The translations under genes and the position numbers were made by a program. A stretch of 64,000 bases of DNA from Pratylenchus scribneri (lineage: Eukaryota; Nematoda; Chromadorea; Rhabditida; Pratylenchidae). The stretch covers positions 62,001 to 126,000 of the forward strand of contig JAQSEB010000231.1 of the NCBI GenBank assembly GCA_030063045.1. The letters are read 5' to 3'. This document shows positions 10,229 to 23,812 of this stretch, in pieces. Position 1 is the stretch's first letter, and each line of letters begins with the position of its first letter. Under the pieces are notes generated by a model that saw only the letters and a list, made by a program, of their open reading frames with translations, had not been told where the DNA came from and did no database searches.

Positions 10229-12543
10229 ATGACCATTTTGAGGCCAGAATTTAATTTTTTTCAAAAATATTATTAGAATCATATTCTCCACTCTAAAATA
10301 GAGGTATCAAAGCCTTCGATTTTTTAAAATACCTCATTATTGATTTTTAACAAATTTTATCAAAAATATTCAATAATTCAATCGATCGAAAAGTATTTTA
10401 TGACCATTTTGAGGCCAGAATTTAATTTTTTTCAAAAATTCCATTAGAATCATATTCTCCACTCTAAAATAGAGTTATCAAAGCCTTCGATTTTTTAAAA
10501 TACCTCATTATTGATTTTTAATAAATTTTATCAAAAATATTCAATAATTCAATCGATCGAAAAGTATTTTATGACCATTTTGAGGCCAGAATTTAATTTT
10601 TTTCAAAAATTCCATTAGAATCATATTCTCCACTCTAAAATAGAGTTATCAAAGCCTTCGATTTTTTAAAATACCTCATTATTGATTTTTAATAAATTTT
10701 ATCAAAAATATTCAATAATTCAATCGATCGAAAAGTATTTTATGACCATTTTGAGGCCAGAATTTAATTTTTTTCAAAAATTCCATTAGAATCATATTCT
10801 CCACTCTAAAATAGAGGTATCAAAGCCTTCGATTTTTTAAAATACCTCATTATTGATTTTTAATAAATTTTATCAAAAATATTCAATAATTCAATCGATC
10901 GAAAAGTATTTTATGACCATTTTGAGGCCAGAATTTAATTTTTTTCAAAAATTCCATTAGAATCATATTCTCCACTCTAAAATAGAGTTATCAAAGCCTT
11001 CGATTTTTTAAAATACCTCATTATTGATTTTCTCCACTCTAAAATAGAGGTATCAAAGCCTTCGATTTTTTAAAATACCTCATTATTGATTTTTAATAAA
11101 TTTTATCAAAAATATTCAATAATTCAATCGATCGAAAAGTATTTTATGACCATTTTGAGGCCAGAATTTAATTTTTTTCAAAAATTCCATTAGAATCATA
11201 TTCTCCACTCTAAAATAGAGTTATCAAAGCTTTCGATTTTTTAAAATACCTCATTATTGATTTTCTCCACTCTAAAATAGAGGTATCAAAGCCTTCGATT
11301 TTTTAAAATACCTCATTATTGATTTTTAATAAATTTTATCAAAAATATTCAATAATTCAATCGATCGAAAAGTATTTTATGACCATTTTGAGGCCAGAAT
11401 TTAATTTTTTTCAAAAATTCCATTAGAATCATATTCTCCACTCTAAAATAGAGTTATCAAAGCCTTCGATTTTTTAAAATACCTCATTATTGATTTTCTC
11501 CACTCTAAAATAGAGGTATCAAAGCCTTCGATTTTTTAAAATACCTCATTATTGATTTTTAATAAATTTTATCAAAAATATTCAATAATTCAATCGATCG
11601 AAAAGTATTTTATGACCATTTTGAGGCCAGAATTTAATTTTTTTCAAAAATTCCATTAGAATCATATTCTCCACTCTAAAATAGAGTTATCAAAGCCTTC
11701 GATTTTTTAAAATACCTCATTATTGATTTTCTCCACTCTAAAATAGAGGTATCAAAGCCTTCGATTTTTTAAAATACCTCATTATTGATTTTTAATAAAT
11801 TTTATCAAAAATATTCAATAATTCAATCGATCGAAAAGTATTTTATGACCATTTTGAGGCCAGAATTTAATTTTTTTCAAAAATTCCATTAGAATCATAT
11901 TCTCCACTCTAAAATAGAGTTATCAAAGCCTTCGATTTTTTAAAATACCTCATTATTGATTTTCTCCACTCTAAAATAGAGGTATCAAAGCCTTCGATTT
12001 TTTAAAATACCTCATTATTGATTTTTAATAAATTTTATCAAAAATATTCAATAATTCAATCGATCGAAAAGTATTTTATGACCATTTTGAGGCCAGAATT
12101 TAATTTTTTTCAAAAATTCCATTAGAATCATATTCTCCACTCTAAAATAGAGTTATCAAAGCCTTCGATTTTTTAAAATACCTCATTATTGATTTTCTCC
12201 ACTCTAAAATAGAGGTATCAAAGCCTTCGATTTTTTAAAATACCTCATTATTGATTTTTAATAAATTTTATCAAAAATATTCAATAATTCAATCGATCGA
12301 AAAGTATTTTATGACCATTTTGAGGCCAGAATTTAATTTTTTTCAAAAATTCCATTAGAATCATATTCTCCACTCTAAAATAGAGTTATCAAAGCCTTCG
12401 ATTTTTTAAAATACCTCATTATTGATTTTCTCCACTCTAAAATAGAGGTATCAAAGCCTTCGATTTTTTAAAATACCTCATTATTGATTTTTAATAAATT
12501 TTATCAAAAATATTCAATAATTCAATCGATCGAAAAGTATTTT
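9312..12543 (+). repeat. 3232-bp higher-order repeat, left copy
   Basis: This block starts with the gttttc monomer plus short unit (9312, 9431). It continues through the C-type unit at 9887, tattatt units at 10058 and 10229 (the latter with aacaaa), a G76 unit at 10742, and then a run of 233-bp repeats whose second member has gctttcg (unit 11146). All these markers recur 3232 bp downstream (12544, 13119, 13461, 13974, 14378). The period equals 16 full plus 8 short units. Confidence 0.85.
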
Positions 12544-12776
12544 ATGACCATTTTGAGGCCAGAATTTAATTGTTTTCAAAAATTCCATTAGAATCATATT
12601 CTCCACTCTAAAATAGAGTTATCAAAGCCTTCGATTTTTTAAAATACCTCATTATTGATTTTCTCCACTCTAAAATAGAGGTATCAAAGCCTTCGATTTT
12701 TTAAAATACCTCATTATTGATTTTTAACAAATTTTATCAAAAATATTCAATAATTCAATCGATCGAAAAGTATTTT
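10913..12776 (+). repeat. 233-bp composite repeat, 8 tandem copies
   Basis: Each copy is one full 171-bp monomer with a 62-bp short unit inserted at its position 119. Short units start at 11032, 11265, 11498, 11731, 11964, 12197, 12430 and 12663, exactly 233 bp apart. Within each copy the full part is T76 and the short part G76. Private markers are gctttcg in the second copy and gttttc in the last. The alternation has displaced the simple 171-bp period for 1.86 kb. Confidence 0.95.
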
Positions 12777-15309
12777 ATGACCATTTTGAGGCCAGAATTT
12801 AATTTTTTTCAAAAATTCCATTAGAATCATATTCTCCACTCTAAAATAGAGTTATCAAAGCCTTCGATTTTTTAAAATACCTCATTATTGATTTTTAATA
12901 AATTTTATCAAAAATATTCAATAATTCAATCGATCGAAAAGTATTTTATGACCATTTTGAGGCCAGAATTTAATTTTTTTCAAAAATTCCATTAGAATCA
13001 TATTCTCCACTCTAAAATAGAGTTATCAAAGCCTTCGATTTTTTAAAATACCTCATTATTGATTTTTAATAAATTTTATCAAAAATATTCAATAATTCAA
13101 TCGATCGAAAAGTATCTTCCGACCAATTTGGGGCTAGAATTTAATTTTTTTCAAAAATATTATTAGAATCATATTCTCCACTCTAAAATAGAGGTATCAA
13201 AGCCTTCGATTTTTTAAAATACCTCATTATTGATTTTTAATAAATTTTATCAAAAATATTCAATAATTCAATCGATCGAAAAGTATTTTATGACCATTTT
13301 GAGGCCAGAATTTAATTTTTTTCAAAAATATTATTAGAATCATATTCTCCACTCTAAAATAGAGGTATCAAAGCCTTCGATTTTTTAAAATACCTCATTA
13401 TTGATTTTTAATAAATTTTATCAAAAATATTCAATAATTCAATCGATCGAAAAGTATTTTATGACCATTTTGAGGCCAGAATTTAATTTTTTTCAAAAAT
13501 ATTATTAGAATCATATTCTCCACTCTAAAATAGAGGTATCAAAGCCTTCGATTTTTTAAAATACCTCATTATTGATTTTTAACAAATTTTATCAAAAATA
13601 TTCAATAATTCAATCGATCGAAAAGTATTTTATGACCATTTTGAGGCCAGAATTTAATTTTTTTCAAAAATTCCATTAGAATCATATTCTCCACTCTAAA
13701 ATAGAGTTATCAAAGCCTTCGATTTTTTAAAATACCTCATTATTGATTTTTAATAAATTTTATCAAAAATATTCAATAATTCAATCGATCGAAAAGTATT
13801 TTATGACCATTTTGAGGCCAGAATTTAATTTTTTTCAAAAATTCCATTAGAATCATATTCTCCACTCTAAAATAGAGTTATCAAAGCCTTCGATTTTTTA
13901 AAATACCTCATTATTGATTTTTAATAAATTTTATCAAAAATATTCAATAATTCAATCGATCGAAAAGTATTTTATGACCATTTTGAGGCCAGAATTTAAT
14001 TTTTTTCAAAAATTCCATTAGAATCATATTCTCCACTCTAAAATAGAGGTATCAAAGCCTTCGATTTTTTAAAATACCTCATTATTGATTTTTAATAAAT
14101 TTTATCAAAAATATTCAATAATTCAATCGATCGAAAAGTATTTTATGACCATTTTGAGGCCAGAATTTAATTTTTTTCAAAAATTCCATTAGAATCATAT
14201 TCTCCACTCTAAAATAGAGTTATCAAAGCCTTCGATTTTTTAAAATACCTCATTATTGATTTTCTCCACTCTAAAATAGAGGTATCAAAGCCTTCGATTT
14301 TTTAAAATACCTCATTATTGATTTTTAATAAATTTTATCAAAAATATTCAATAATTCAATCGATCGAAAAGTATTTTATGACCATTTTGAGGCCAGAATT
14401 TAATTTTTTTCAAAAATTCCATTAGAATCATATTCTCCACTCTAAAATAGAGTTATCAAAGCTTTCGATTTTTTAAAATACCTCATTATTGATTTTCTCC
14501 ACTCTAAAATAGAGGTATCAAAGCCTTCGATTTTTTAAAATACCTCATTATTGATTTTTAATAAATTTTATCAAAAATATTCAATAATTCAATCGATCGA
14601 AAAGTATTTTATGACCATTTTGAGGCCAGAATTTAATTTTTTTCAAAAATTCCATTAGAATCATATTCTCCACTCTAAAATAGAGTTATCAAAGCCTTCG
14701 ATTTTTTAAAATACCTCATTATTGATTTTCTCCACTCTAAAATAGAGGTATCAAAGCCTTCGATTTTTTAAAATACCTCATTATTGATTTTTAATAAATT
14801 TTATCAAAAATATTCAATAATTCAATCGATCGAAAAGTATTTTATGACCATTTTGAGGCCAGAATTTAATTTTTTTCAAAAATTCCATTAGAATCATATT
14901 CTCCACTCTAAAATAGAGTTATCAAAGCCTTCGATTTTTTAAAATACCTCATTATTGATTTTCTCCACTCTAAAATAGAGGTATCAAAGCCTTCGATTTT
15001 TTAAAATACCTCATTATTGATTTTTAATAAATTTTATCAAAAATATTCAATAATTCAATCGATCGAAAAGTATTTTATGACCATTTTGAGGCCAGAATTT
15101 AATTTTTTTCAAAAATTCCATTAGAATCATATTCTCCACTCTAAAATAGAGTTATCAAAGCCTTCGATTTTTTAAAATACCTCATTATTGATTTTCTCCA
15201 CTCTAAAATAGAGGTATCAAAGCCTTCGATTTTTTAAAATACCTCATTATTGATTTTTAATAAATTTTATCAAAAATATTCAATAATTCAATCGATCGAA
15301 AAGTATTTT
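12544..15309 (+). repeat. 3232-bp higher-order repeat, right copy (shortened)
   Basis: This is the counterpart of 9312-12543. It has the gttttc unit at 12544 with short unit 12663, the C-type unit at 13119, aacaaa in the unit at 13461, and gctttcg in the unit at 14378. Its 233-bp run has 5 members, and the left copy has 8. The two copies therefore match closely except for copy number in the inner array, as expected if unequal exchange acted after the duplication. Confidence 0.85.
14145..15309 (+). repeat. 233-bp composite repeat, 5 tandem copies
   Basis: This is a second run of the full-plus-short unit, with short units at 14264, 14497, 14730, 14963 and 15196. The second copy carries gctttcg, as in the first run, so both runs descend from one. 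The difference of 8 against 5 copies is direct evidence of repeat-number change. Confidence 0.95.
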
Positions 15310-16164
15310 ATGACCATTTTGAGGCCAGAATTTAATTTTTTTCAAAAATTCCATTAGAATCATATTCTCCACTCTAAAATAGAGTTATCAAAGCCTTCGA
15401 TTTTTTAAAATACCTCATTATTGATTTTTAATAAATTTTATCAAAAATATTCAATAATTCAATCGATCGAAAAGTATTTTATGACCATTTTGAGGCCAGA
15501 ATTTAATTTTTTTCAAAAATTCCATTAGAATCATATTCTCCACTCTAAAATAGAGTTATCAAAGCCTTCGATTTTTTAAAATACCTCATTATTGATTTTT
15601 AATAAATTTTATCAAAAATATTCAATAATTCAATCGATCGAAAAGTATTTTATGACCATTTTGAGGCCAGAATTTAATTTTTTTCAAAAATTCCATTAGA
15701 ATCATATTCTCCACTCTAAAATAGAGTTATCAAAGCCTTCGATTTTTTAAAATACCTCATTATTGATTTTTAATAAATTTTATCAAAAATATTCAATAAT
15801 TCAATCGATCGAAAAGTATCTTCCGACCAATTTGGGGCTAGAATTTAATTTTTTTCAAAAATATTATTAGAATCATATTCTCCACTCTAAAATAGAGGTA
15901 TCAAAGCCTTCGATTTTTTAAAATACCTCATTATTGATTTTTAATAAATTTTATCAAAAATATTCAATAATTCAATCGATCGAAAAGTATTTTATGACCA
16001 TTTTGAGGCCAGAATTTAATTTTTTTCAAAAATATTATTAGAATCATATTCTCCACTCTAAAATAGAGGTATCAAAGCCTTCGATTTTTTAAAATACCTC
16101 ATTATTGATTTTTAATAAATTTTATCAAAAATATTCAATAATTCAATCGATCGAAAAGTATTTT
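15310..16164 (+). repeat. Third occurrence of the C-type-centred unit order
   Basis: Three plain units (15310, 15481, 15652) precede a C-type unit (15823) and a T-type tattatt unit (15994). The order echoes 12777-13460 at a distance of 2704 bp (14 full plus 5 short units) and 9545-10228 further back. This makes three copies of the same local arrangement within 9 kb. Confidence 0.75.
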
Positions 16165-16516
16165 ATGACCATTTTGAGGCCAGAATTTAATTTTTTTCAA
16201 AAATTCCATTAGAATCATATTCTCCACTCTAAAATAGAGTTATCAAAGCCTTCGATTTTTTAAAATACCTCATTATTGATTTTCTCCACTCTAAAATAGA
16301 GGTATCAAAGCCTTCGATTTTTTAAAATACCTCATTATTGATTTTTAATAAATTTTATCAAAAATATTCAATAATTCAATCGATCGAAAAGTATTTTATG
16401 ACCATTTTGAGGCCAGAATTTAATTTTTTTCAAAAATTCCATTAGAATCATATTCTCCACTCTAAAATAGAGTTATCAAAGCCTTCGATTTTTTAAAATA
16501 CCTCATTATTGATTTT

Positions 16517-16640
16517 CTCCACTCTAAAATAGAGGTATCAAAGCCTTCGATTTTTTAAAATACCTCATTATTGATTTTCTCCACTCTAAAATAGAGGTAT
16601 CAAAGCCTTCGATTTTTTAAAATACCTCATTATTGATTTT
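16517..16640 (+). repeat. Two short units directly in tandem (62 + 62 bp)
   Basis: Short units at 16517 and 16579 follow one another with no full monomer between them. Both have G76 and C104, and the flanking full unit at 16398 has T76. This shows that the 62-bp unit can be duplicated as an independent repeat. Confidence 0.95.
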
Positions 16641-16692
16641 TAATAAATTTTATCAAAAATATTCAATAATTCAATCGATCGAAAAGTATTTT

Positions 16693-18179
16693 ATGACCAT
16701 TTTGAGGCCAGAATTTAATTTTTTTCAAAAATTCCATTAGAATCATATTCTCCACTCTAAAATAGAGTTATCAAAGCCTTCGATTTTTTAAAATACCTCA
16801 TTATTGATTTTTAATAAATTTTATCAAAAATATTCAATAATTCAATCGATCGAAAAGTATTTTATGACCATTTTGAGGCCAGAATTTAATTTTTTTCAAA
16901 AATTCCATTAGAATCATATTCTCCACTCTAAAATAGAGTTATCAAAGCCTTCGATTTTTTAAAATACCTCATTATTGATTTTTAATAAATTTTATCAAAA
17001 ATATTCAATAATTCAATCGATCGAAAAGTATTTTATGACCATTTTGAGGCCAGAATTTAATTTTTTTCAAAAATTCCATTAGAATCATATTCTCCACTCT
17101 AAAATAGAGTTATCAAAGCCTTCGATTTTTTAAAATACCTCATTATTGATTTTTAATAAATTTTATCAAAAATATTCAATAATTCAATCGATCGAAAAGT
17201 ATTTTATGACCATTTTGAGGCCAGAATTTAATTTTTTTCAAAAATTCCATTAGAATCATATTCTCCACTCTAAAATAGAGTTATCAAAGCCTTCGATTTT
17301 TTAAAATACCTCATTATTGATTTTTAATAAATTTTATCAAAAATATTCAATAATTCAATCGATCGAAAAGTATTTTATGACCATTTTGAGGCCAGAATTT
17401 AATTTTTTTCAAAAATTCCATTAGAATCATATTCTCCACTCTAAAATAGAGTTATCAAAGCCTTCGATTTTTTAAAATACCTCATTATTGATTTTTAATA
17501 AATTTTATCAAAAATATTCAATAATTCAATCGATCGAAAAGTATTTTATGACCATTTTGAGGCCAGAATTTAATTTTTTTCAAAAATTCCATTAGAATCA
17601 TATTCTCCACTCTAAAATAGAGTTATCAAAGCCTTCGATTTTTTAAAATACCTCATTATTGATTTTTAATAAATTTTATCAAAAATATTCAATAATTCAA
17701 TCGATCGAAAAGTATTTTATGACCATTTTGAGGCCAGAATTTAATTTTTTTCAAAAATTCCATTAGAATCATATTCTCCACTCTAAAATAGAGTTATCAA
17801 AGCCTTCGATTTTTTAAAATACCTCATTATTGATTTTTAATAAATTTTATCAAAAATATTCAATAATTCAATCGATCGAAAAGTATTTTATGACCATTTT
17901 GAGGCCAGAATTTAATTTTTTTCAAAAATTCCATTAGAATCATATTCTCCACTCTAAAATAGAGTTATCAAAGCCTTCGATTTTTTAAAATACCTCATTA
18001 TTGATTTTTAATAAATTTTATCAAAAATATTCAATAATTCAATCGATCGAAAAGTATTTTATGACCATTTTGAGGCCAGAATTTAATTTTTTTCAAAAAT
18101 TCCATTAGAATCATATTCTCCACTCTAAAATAGAGTTATCAAAGCCTTCGATTTTTTAAAATACCTCATTATTGATTTT
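16693..18179 (+). repeat. Homogeneous run of nine T76 monomers
   Basis: Units at 16693, 16864, 17035, 17206, 17377, 17548, 17719, 17890 and the one interrupted at 18180 all have the T-type box, ttcc and T76, and look identical by eye. This is the longest run in zone II without short units or variant monomers on the left half, and it points to a recent expansion. Confidence 0.85.
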
Positions 18180-18412
18180 CTCCACTCTAAAATAGAGGTA
18201 TCAAAGCCTTCGATTTTTTAAAATACCTCATTATTGATTTTTAATAAATTTTATCAAAAATATTCAATAATTCAATCGATCGAAAAGTATTTTATGACCA
18301 TTTTGAGGCCAGAATTTAATTTTTTTCAAAAATTCCATTAGAATCATATTCTCCACTCTAAAATAGATTTATCAAAGCCTTCGATTTTTTAAAATACCTC
18401 ATTATTGATTTT

Positions 18413-18536
18413 CTCCACTCTAAAATAGAGGTATCAAAGCCTTCGATTTTTTAAAATACCTCATTATTGATTTTCTCCACTCTAAAATAGAGGTATCAAA
18501 GCCTTCGATTTTTTAAAATACCTCATTATTGATTTT
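18413..18536 (+). repeat. Second tandem pair of short units
   Basis: Short units at 18413 and 18475 are directly adjacent, as at 16517. The full unit before them has a private change (agattt in place of agagtt, position 75). The unit orders around 16284-16640 and 18180-18536 match (single short, full, double short) at a distance of 1896 bp, so the pair was probably copied once with its surroundings. Confidence 0.9.
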
Positions 18537-20764
18537 TAATAAATTTTATCAAAAATATTCAATAATTCAATCGATCGAAAAGTATTTTATGACCATTTTG
18601 AGGCCAGAATTTAATTTTTTTCAAAAATTCCATTAGAATCATATTCTCCACTCTAAAATAGAGTTATCAAAGCCTTCGATTTTTTAAAATACCTCATTAT
18701 TGATTTTTAATAAATTTTATCAAAAATATTCAATAATTCAATCGATCGAAAAGTATTTTATGACCATTTTGAGGCCAGAATTTAATTTTTTTCAAAAATT
18801 CCATTAGAATCATATTCTCCACTCTAAAATAGAGGTATCAAAGCCTTCGATTTTTTAAAATACCTCATTATTGATTTTTAATAAATTTTATCAAAAATAT
18901 TCAATAATTCAATCGATCGAAAAGTATTTTATGACCATTTTGAGGCCAGAATTTAATTTTTTTCAAAAATTCCATTAGAATCATATTCTCCACTCTAAAA
19001 TAGAGTTATCAAAGCCTTCGATTTTTTAAAATACCTCATTATTGATTTTCTCCACTCTAAAATAGAGGTATCAAAGCCTTCGATTTTTTAAAATACCTCA
19101 TTATTGATTTTTAATAAATTTTATCAAAAATATTCAATAATTCAATCGATCGAAAAGTATTTTATGACCATTTTGAGGCCAGAATTTAATTTTTTTCAAA
19201 AATTCCATTAGAATCATATTCTCCACTCTAAAATAGAGTTATCAAAGCCTTCGATTTTTTAAAATACCTCATTATTGATTTTTAATAAATTTTATCAAAA
19301 ATATTCAATAATTCAATCGATCGAAAAGTATTTTATGACCATTTTGAGGCCAGAATTTAATTTTTTTCAAAAATTCCATTAGAATCATATTCTCCACTCT
19401 AAAATAGAGTTATCAAAGCCTTCGATTTTTTAAAATACCTCATTATTGATTTTCTCCACTCTAAAATAGAGGTATCAAAGCCTTCGATTTTTTAAAATAC
19501 CTCATTATTGATTTTTAACAAATTTTATCAAAAATATTCAATAATTCAATCGATCGAAAAGTATTTTATGACCATTTTGAGGCCAGAATTTAATTTTTTT
19601 CAAAAATTCCATTAGAATCATATTCTCCACTCTAAAATAGAGTTATCAAAGCCTTCGATTTTTTAAAATACCTCATTATTGATTTTTAATAAATTTTATC
19701 AAAAATATTCAATAATTCAATCGATCGAAAAGTATTTTATGACCATTTTGAGGCCAGAATTTAATTTTTTTCAAAAATTCCATTAGAATCATATTCTCCA
19801 CTCTAAAATAGAGTTATCAAAGCCTTCGATTTTTTAAAATACCTCATTATTGATTTTTAATAAATTTTATCAAAAATATTCAATAATTCAATCGATCGAA
19901 AAGTATTTTATGACCATTTTGAGGCCAGAATTTAATTTTTTTCAAAAATTCCATTAGAATCATATTCTACACTCTAAAATAGAGGTATCAAAGCCTTCGA
20001 TTTTTTAAAATACCTCATTATTGATTTTTAATAAATTTTATCAAAAATATTCAATAATTCAATCGATCGAAAAGTATTTTATGACCATTTTGAGGCCAGA
20101 ATTTAATTTTTTTCAAAAATTCCATTAGAATCATATTCTCCACTCTAAAATAGAGTTATCAAAGCCTTCGATTTTTTAAAATACCTCATTATTGATTTTT
20201 AACAAATTTTATCAAAAATATTCAATAATTCAATCGATCGAAAAGTATTTTATGACCATTTTGAGGCCAGAATTTAATTTTTTTCAAAAATATTATTAGA
20301 ATCATATTCTCCACTCTAAAATAGAGGTATCAAAGCCTTCGATTTTTTAAAATACCTCATTATTGATTTTTAATAAATTTTATCAAAAATATTCAATAAT
20401 TCAATCGATCGAAAAGTATCTTCCGACCAATTTGGGGCTAGAATTTAATTTTTTTCAAAAATATTATTAGAATCATATTCTCCACTCTAAAATAGAGGTA
20501 TCAAAGCCTTCGATTTTTTAAAATACCTCATTATTGATTTTTAATAAATTTTATCAAAAATATTCAATAATTCAATCGATCGAAAAGTATTTTATGACCA
20601 TTTTGAAGCCAGAATTTAATTTTTTTCAAAAATATTATTAGAATCATATTCTCCACTCTAAAATAGAGGTATCAAAGCCTTCGATTTTTTAAAATACCTC
20701 ATTATTGATTTTTAATAAATTTTATCAAAAATATTCAATAATTCAATCGATCGAAAAGTATTTT

Positions 20765-21915
20765 ATGACCATTTTGAGGCCAGAATTTAATTTTTTTCAA
20801 AAATTCCATTAGAATCATATTCTCCACTCTAAAATAGAGTTATCAAAGCCTTCGATTTTTTAAAATACCTCATTATTGATTTTTAATAAATTTTATCAAA
20901 AATATTCAATAATTCAATCGATCGAAAAGTATTTTATGACCATTTTGAGGCCAGAATTTAATTTTTTTCAAAAATTCCATTAGAATCATATTCTCCACTC
21001 TAAAATAGAGTTATCAAAGCCTTCGATTTTTTAAAATACCTCATTATTGATTTTCTCCACTCTAAAATAGAGGTATCAAAGCCTTCGATTTTTTAAAATA
21101 CCTCATTATTGATTTTTAACAAATTTTATCAAAAATATTCAATAATTCAATCGATCGAAAAGTATTTTATGACCATTTTGAGGCCAGAATTTAATTTTTT
21201 TCAAAAATTCCATTAGAATCATATTCTCCACTCTAAAATAGAGTTATCAAAGCCTTCGATTTTTTAAAATACCTCATTATTGATTTTCTCCACTCTAAAA
21301 TAGAGGTATCAAAGCCTTCGATTTTATAAAATACCTCATTATTGATTTTTAATAAATTTTATCAAAAATATTCAATAATTCAATCGATCGAAAAGTATTT
21401 TATGACCATTTTGAGGCCAGAATTTAATTTTTTTCAAAAATTCCATTAGAATCATATTCTCCACTCTAAAATAGAGTTACCAAAGCCTTCGAATTTTTTA
21501 AAATACCTCATTATTGATTTTTAATAAATTTTATCAAAAATATTCAATAATTCAATCGATCGAAAAGTATTTTATGACCATTTTGAGGCCAGAATTTAAT
21601 TTTTTTCAAAAATATTATTAGAATCATATTCTCCACTCTAAAATAGAGGTATCAAAGCCTTCGATTTTTTAAAATACCTCATTATTGATTTTTAATAAAT
21701 TTTATCAAAAATATTCAATAATTCAATCGATCGAAAAGTATTTTATGACCATTTTGAGGCCAGAATTTAATTTTTTTCAAAAATATTATTAGAATCATAT
21801 TCTCCACTCTAAAATAGAGGTATCAAAGCCTTCGATTTTTTAAAATACCTCATTATTGATTTTTAATAAATTTTATCAAAAATATTCAATAATTCAATCG
21901 ATCGAAAAGTATTTT
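20765..21915 (+). repeat. 1322-bp higher-order repeat, left copy
   Basis: Order: plain unit (20765), full plus short (20936, 21055), full plus short with gattttataaaa (21169, 21288), 172-bp unit with gagttacc (21402), then two tattatt units (21574, 21745). The same order lies 1322 bp on (22087-23237). The copies differ at position 17: ggccag at 21402 but ggcaag at 22724. Confidence 0.83.
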
Positions 21916-23612
21916 ATGACCATTTTGAGGCCAGAATTTAATTTTTTTCAAAAATTCCATTAGAATCATATTCTCCACTCTAAAATAGAGGTATCAAAGC
22001 CTTCGATTTTTTAAAATACCTCATTATTGATTTTTAATAAATTTTATCAAAAATATTCAATAATTCAATCGATCGAAAAGTATTTTATGACCATTTTGAG
22101 GCCAGAATTTAATTTTTTTCAAAAATTCCATTAGAATCATATTCTCCACTCTAAAATAGAGTTATCAAAGCCTTCGATTTTTTAAAATACCTCATTATTG
22201 ATTTTTAATAAATTTTATCAAAAATATTCAATAATTCAATCGATCGAAAAGTATTTTATGACCATTTTGAGGCCAGAATTTAATTTTTTTCAAAAATTCC
22301 ATTAGAATCATATTCTCCACTCTAAAATAGAGTTATCAAAGCCTTCGATTTTTTAAAATACCTCATTATTGATTTTCTCCACTCTAAAATAGAGGTATCA
22401 AAGCCTTCGATTTTTTAAAATACCTCATTATTGATTTTTAACAAATTTTATCAAAAATATTCAATAATTCAATCGATCGAAAAGTATTTTATGACCATTT
22501 TGAGGCCAGAATTTAATTTTTTTCAAAAATTCCATTAGAATCATATTCTCCACTCTAAAATAGAGTTATCAAAGCCTTCGATTTTTTAAAATACCTCATT
22601 ATTGATTTTCTCCACTCTAAAATAGAGGTATCAAAGCCTTCGATTTTATAAAATACCTCATTATTGATTTTTAATAAATTTTATCAAAAATATTCAATAA
22701 TTCAATCGATCGAAAAGTATTTTATGACCATTTTGAGGCAAGAATTTAATTTTTTTCAAAAATTCCATTAGAATCATATTCTCCACTCTAAAATAGAGTT
22801 ACCAAAGCCTTCGAATTTTTTAAAATACCTCATTATTGATTTTTAATAAATTTTATCAAAAATATTCAATAATTCAATCGATCGAAAAGTATTTTATGAC
22901 CATTTTGAGGCCAGAATTTAATTTTTTTCAAAAATATTATTAGAATCATATTCTCCACTCTAAAATAGAGGTATAAAAGCCTTCGATTTTTTAAAATACC
23001 TCATTATTGATTTTTAATAAATTTTATCAAAAATATTCAATAATTCAATCGATCGAAAAGTATTTTATGACCATTTTGAGGCCAGAATTTAATTTTTTTC
23101 AAAAATATTATTAGAATCATATTCTCCACTCTAAAATAGAGGTATCAAAGCCTTCGATTTTTTAAAATACCTCATTATTGATTTTTAATAAATTTTATCA
23201 AAAATATTCAATAATTCAATCGATCGAAAAGTATTTTATGACCATTTTGAGGCCAGAATTTAATTTTTTTCAAAAATTCCATTAGAATCATATTCTCCAC
23301 TCTAAAATAGAGTTATCAAAGCCTTCGATTTTTTAAAATACCTCATTATTGATTTTTAACAAATTTTATCAAAAATATTCAATAATTCAATCGATCGTAA
23401 AGTATTTTATGACCATTTTGAGGCCAGAATTTAATTTTTTTCAAAAATATTATTAGAATCATATTCTCCACTCTAAAATAGAGGTATCAAAGCCTTCGAT
23501 TTTTTAAAATACCTCATTATTGATTTTTAATAAATTTTATCAAAAATATTCAATAATTCAATCGATCGAAAAGTATTTTATGACCATTTTGAGGCCAGAA
23601 TTTAATTTTTTT
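21916..23612 (+). repeat. 1897-bp higher-order repeat, left copy
   Basis: Markers in order: G76 ttcc unit (21916), plain unit (22087), full plus short (22258, 22377), full plus short with gattttataaaa (22491, 22610), 172-bp unit with gaggcaag and gagttacc (22724), two tattatt units, a plain unit, then a tail with cgatcgtaaag leading into 23409. All recur 1897 bp downstream. The period is 10 full units, one of them 172 bp, plus 3 short units. Confidence 0.85.
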
Positions 23613-23812
23613 GAAAATTTCCATTAGAATCATATTCTCCACTCTAAAATAGAGGTATCAAAGCCTTCGATTTTTTAAAATACCTCATTATTGATTTTCT
23701 CCACTCTAAAATAGAGGTATCAAAGCCTTCGATTTTTTAAAATACCTCATTATTGATTTTTAATAAATTTTATCAAAAATATTCAATAATTCAATCGATC
23801 GAAAAGTATTTT

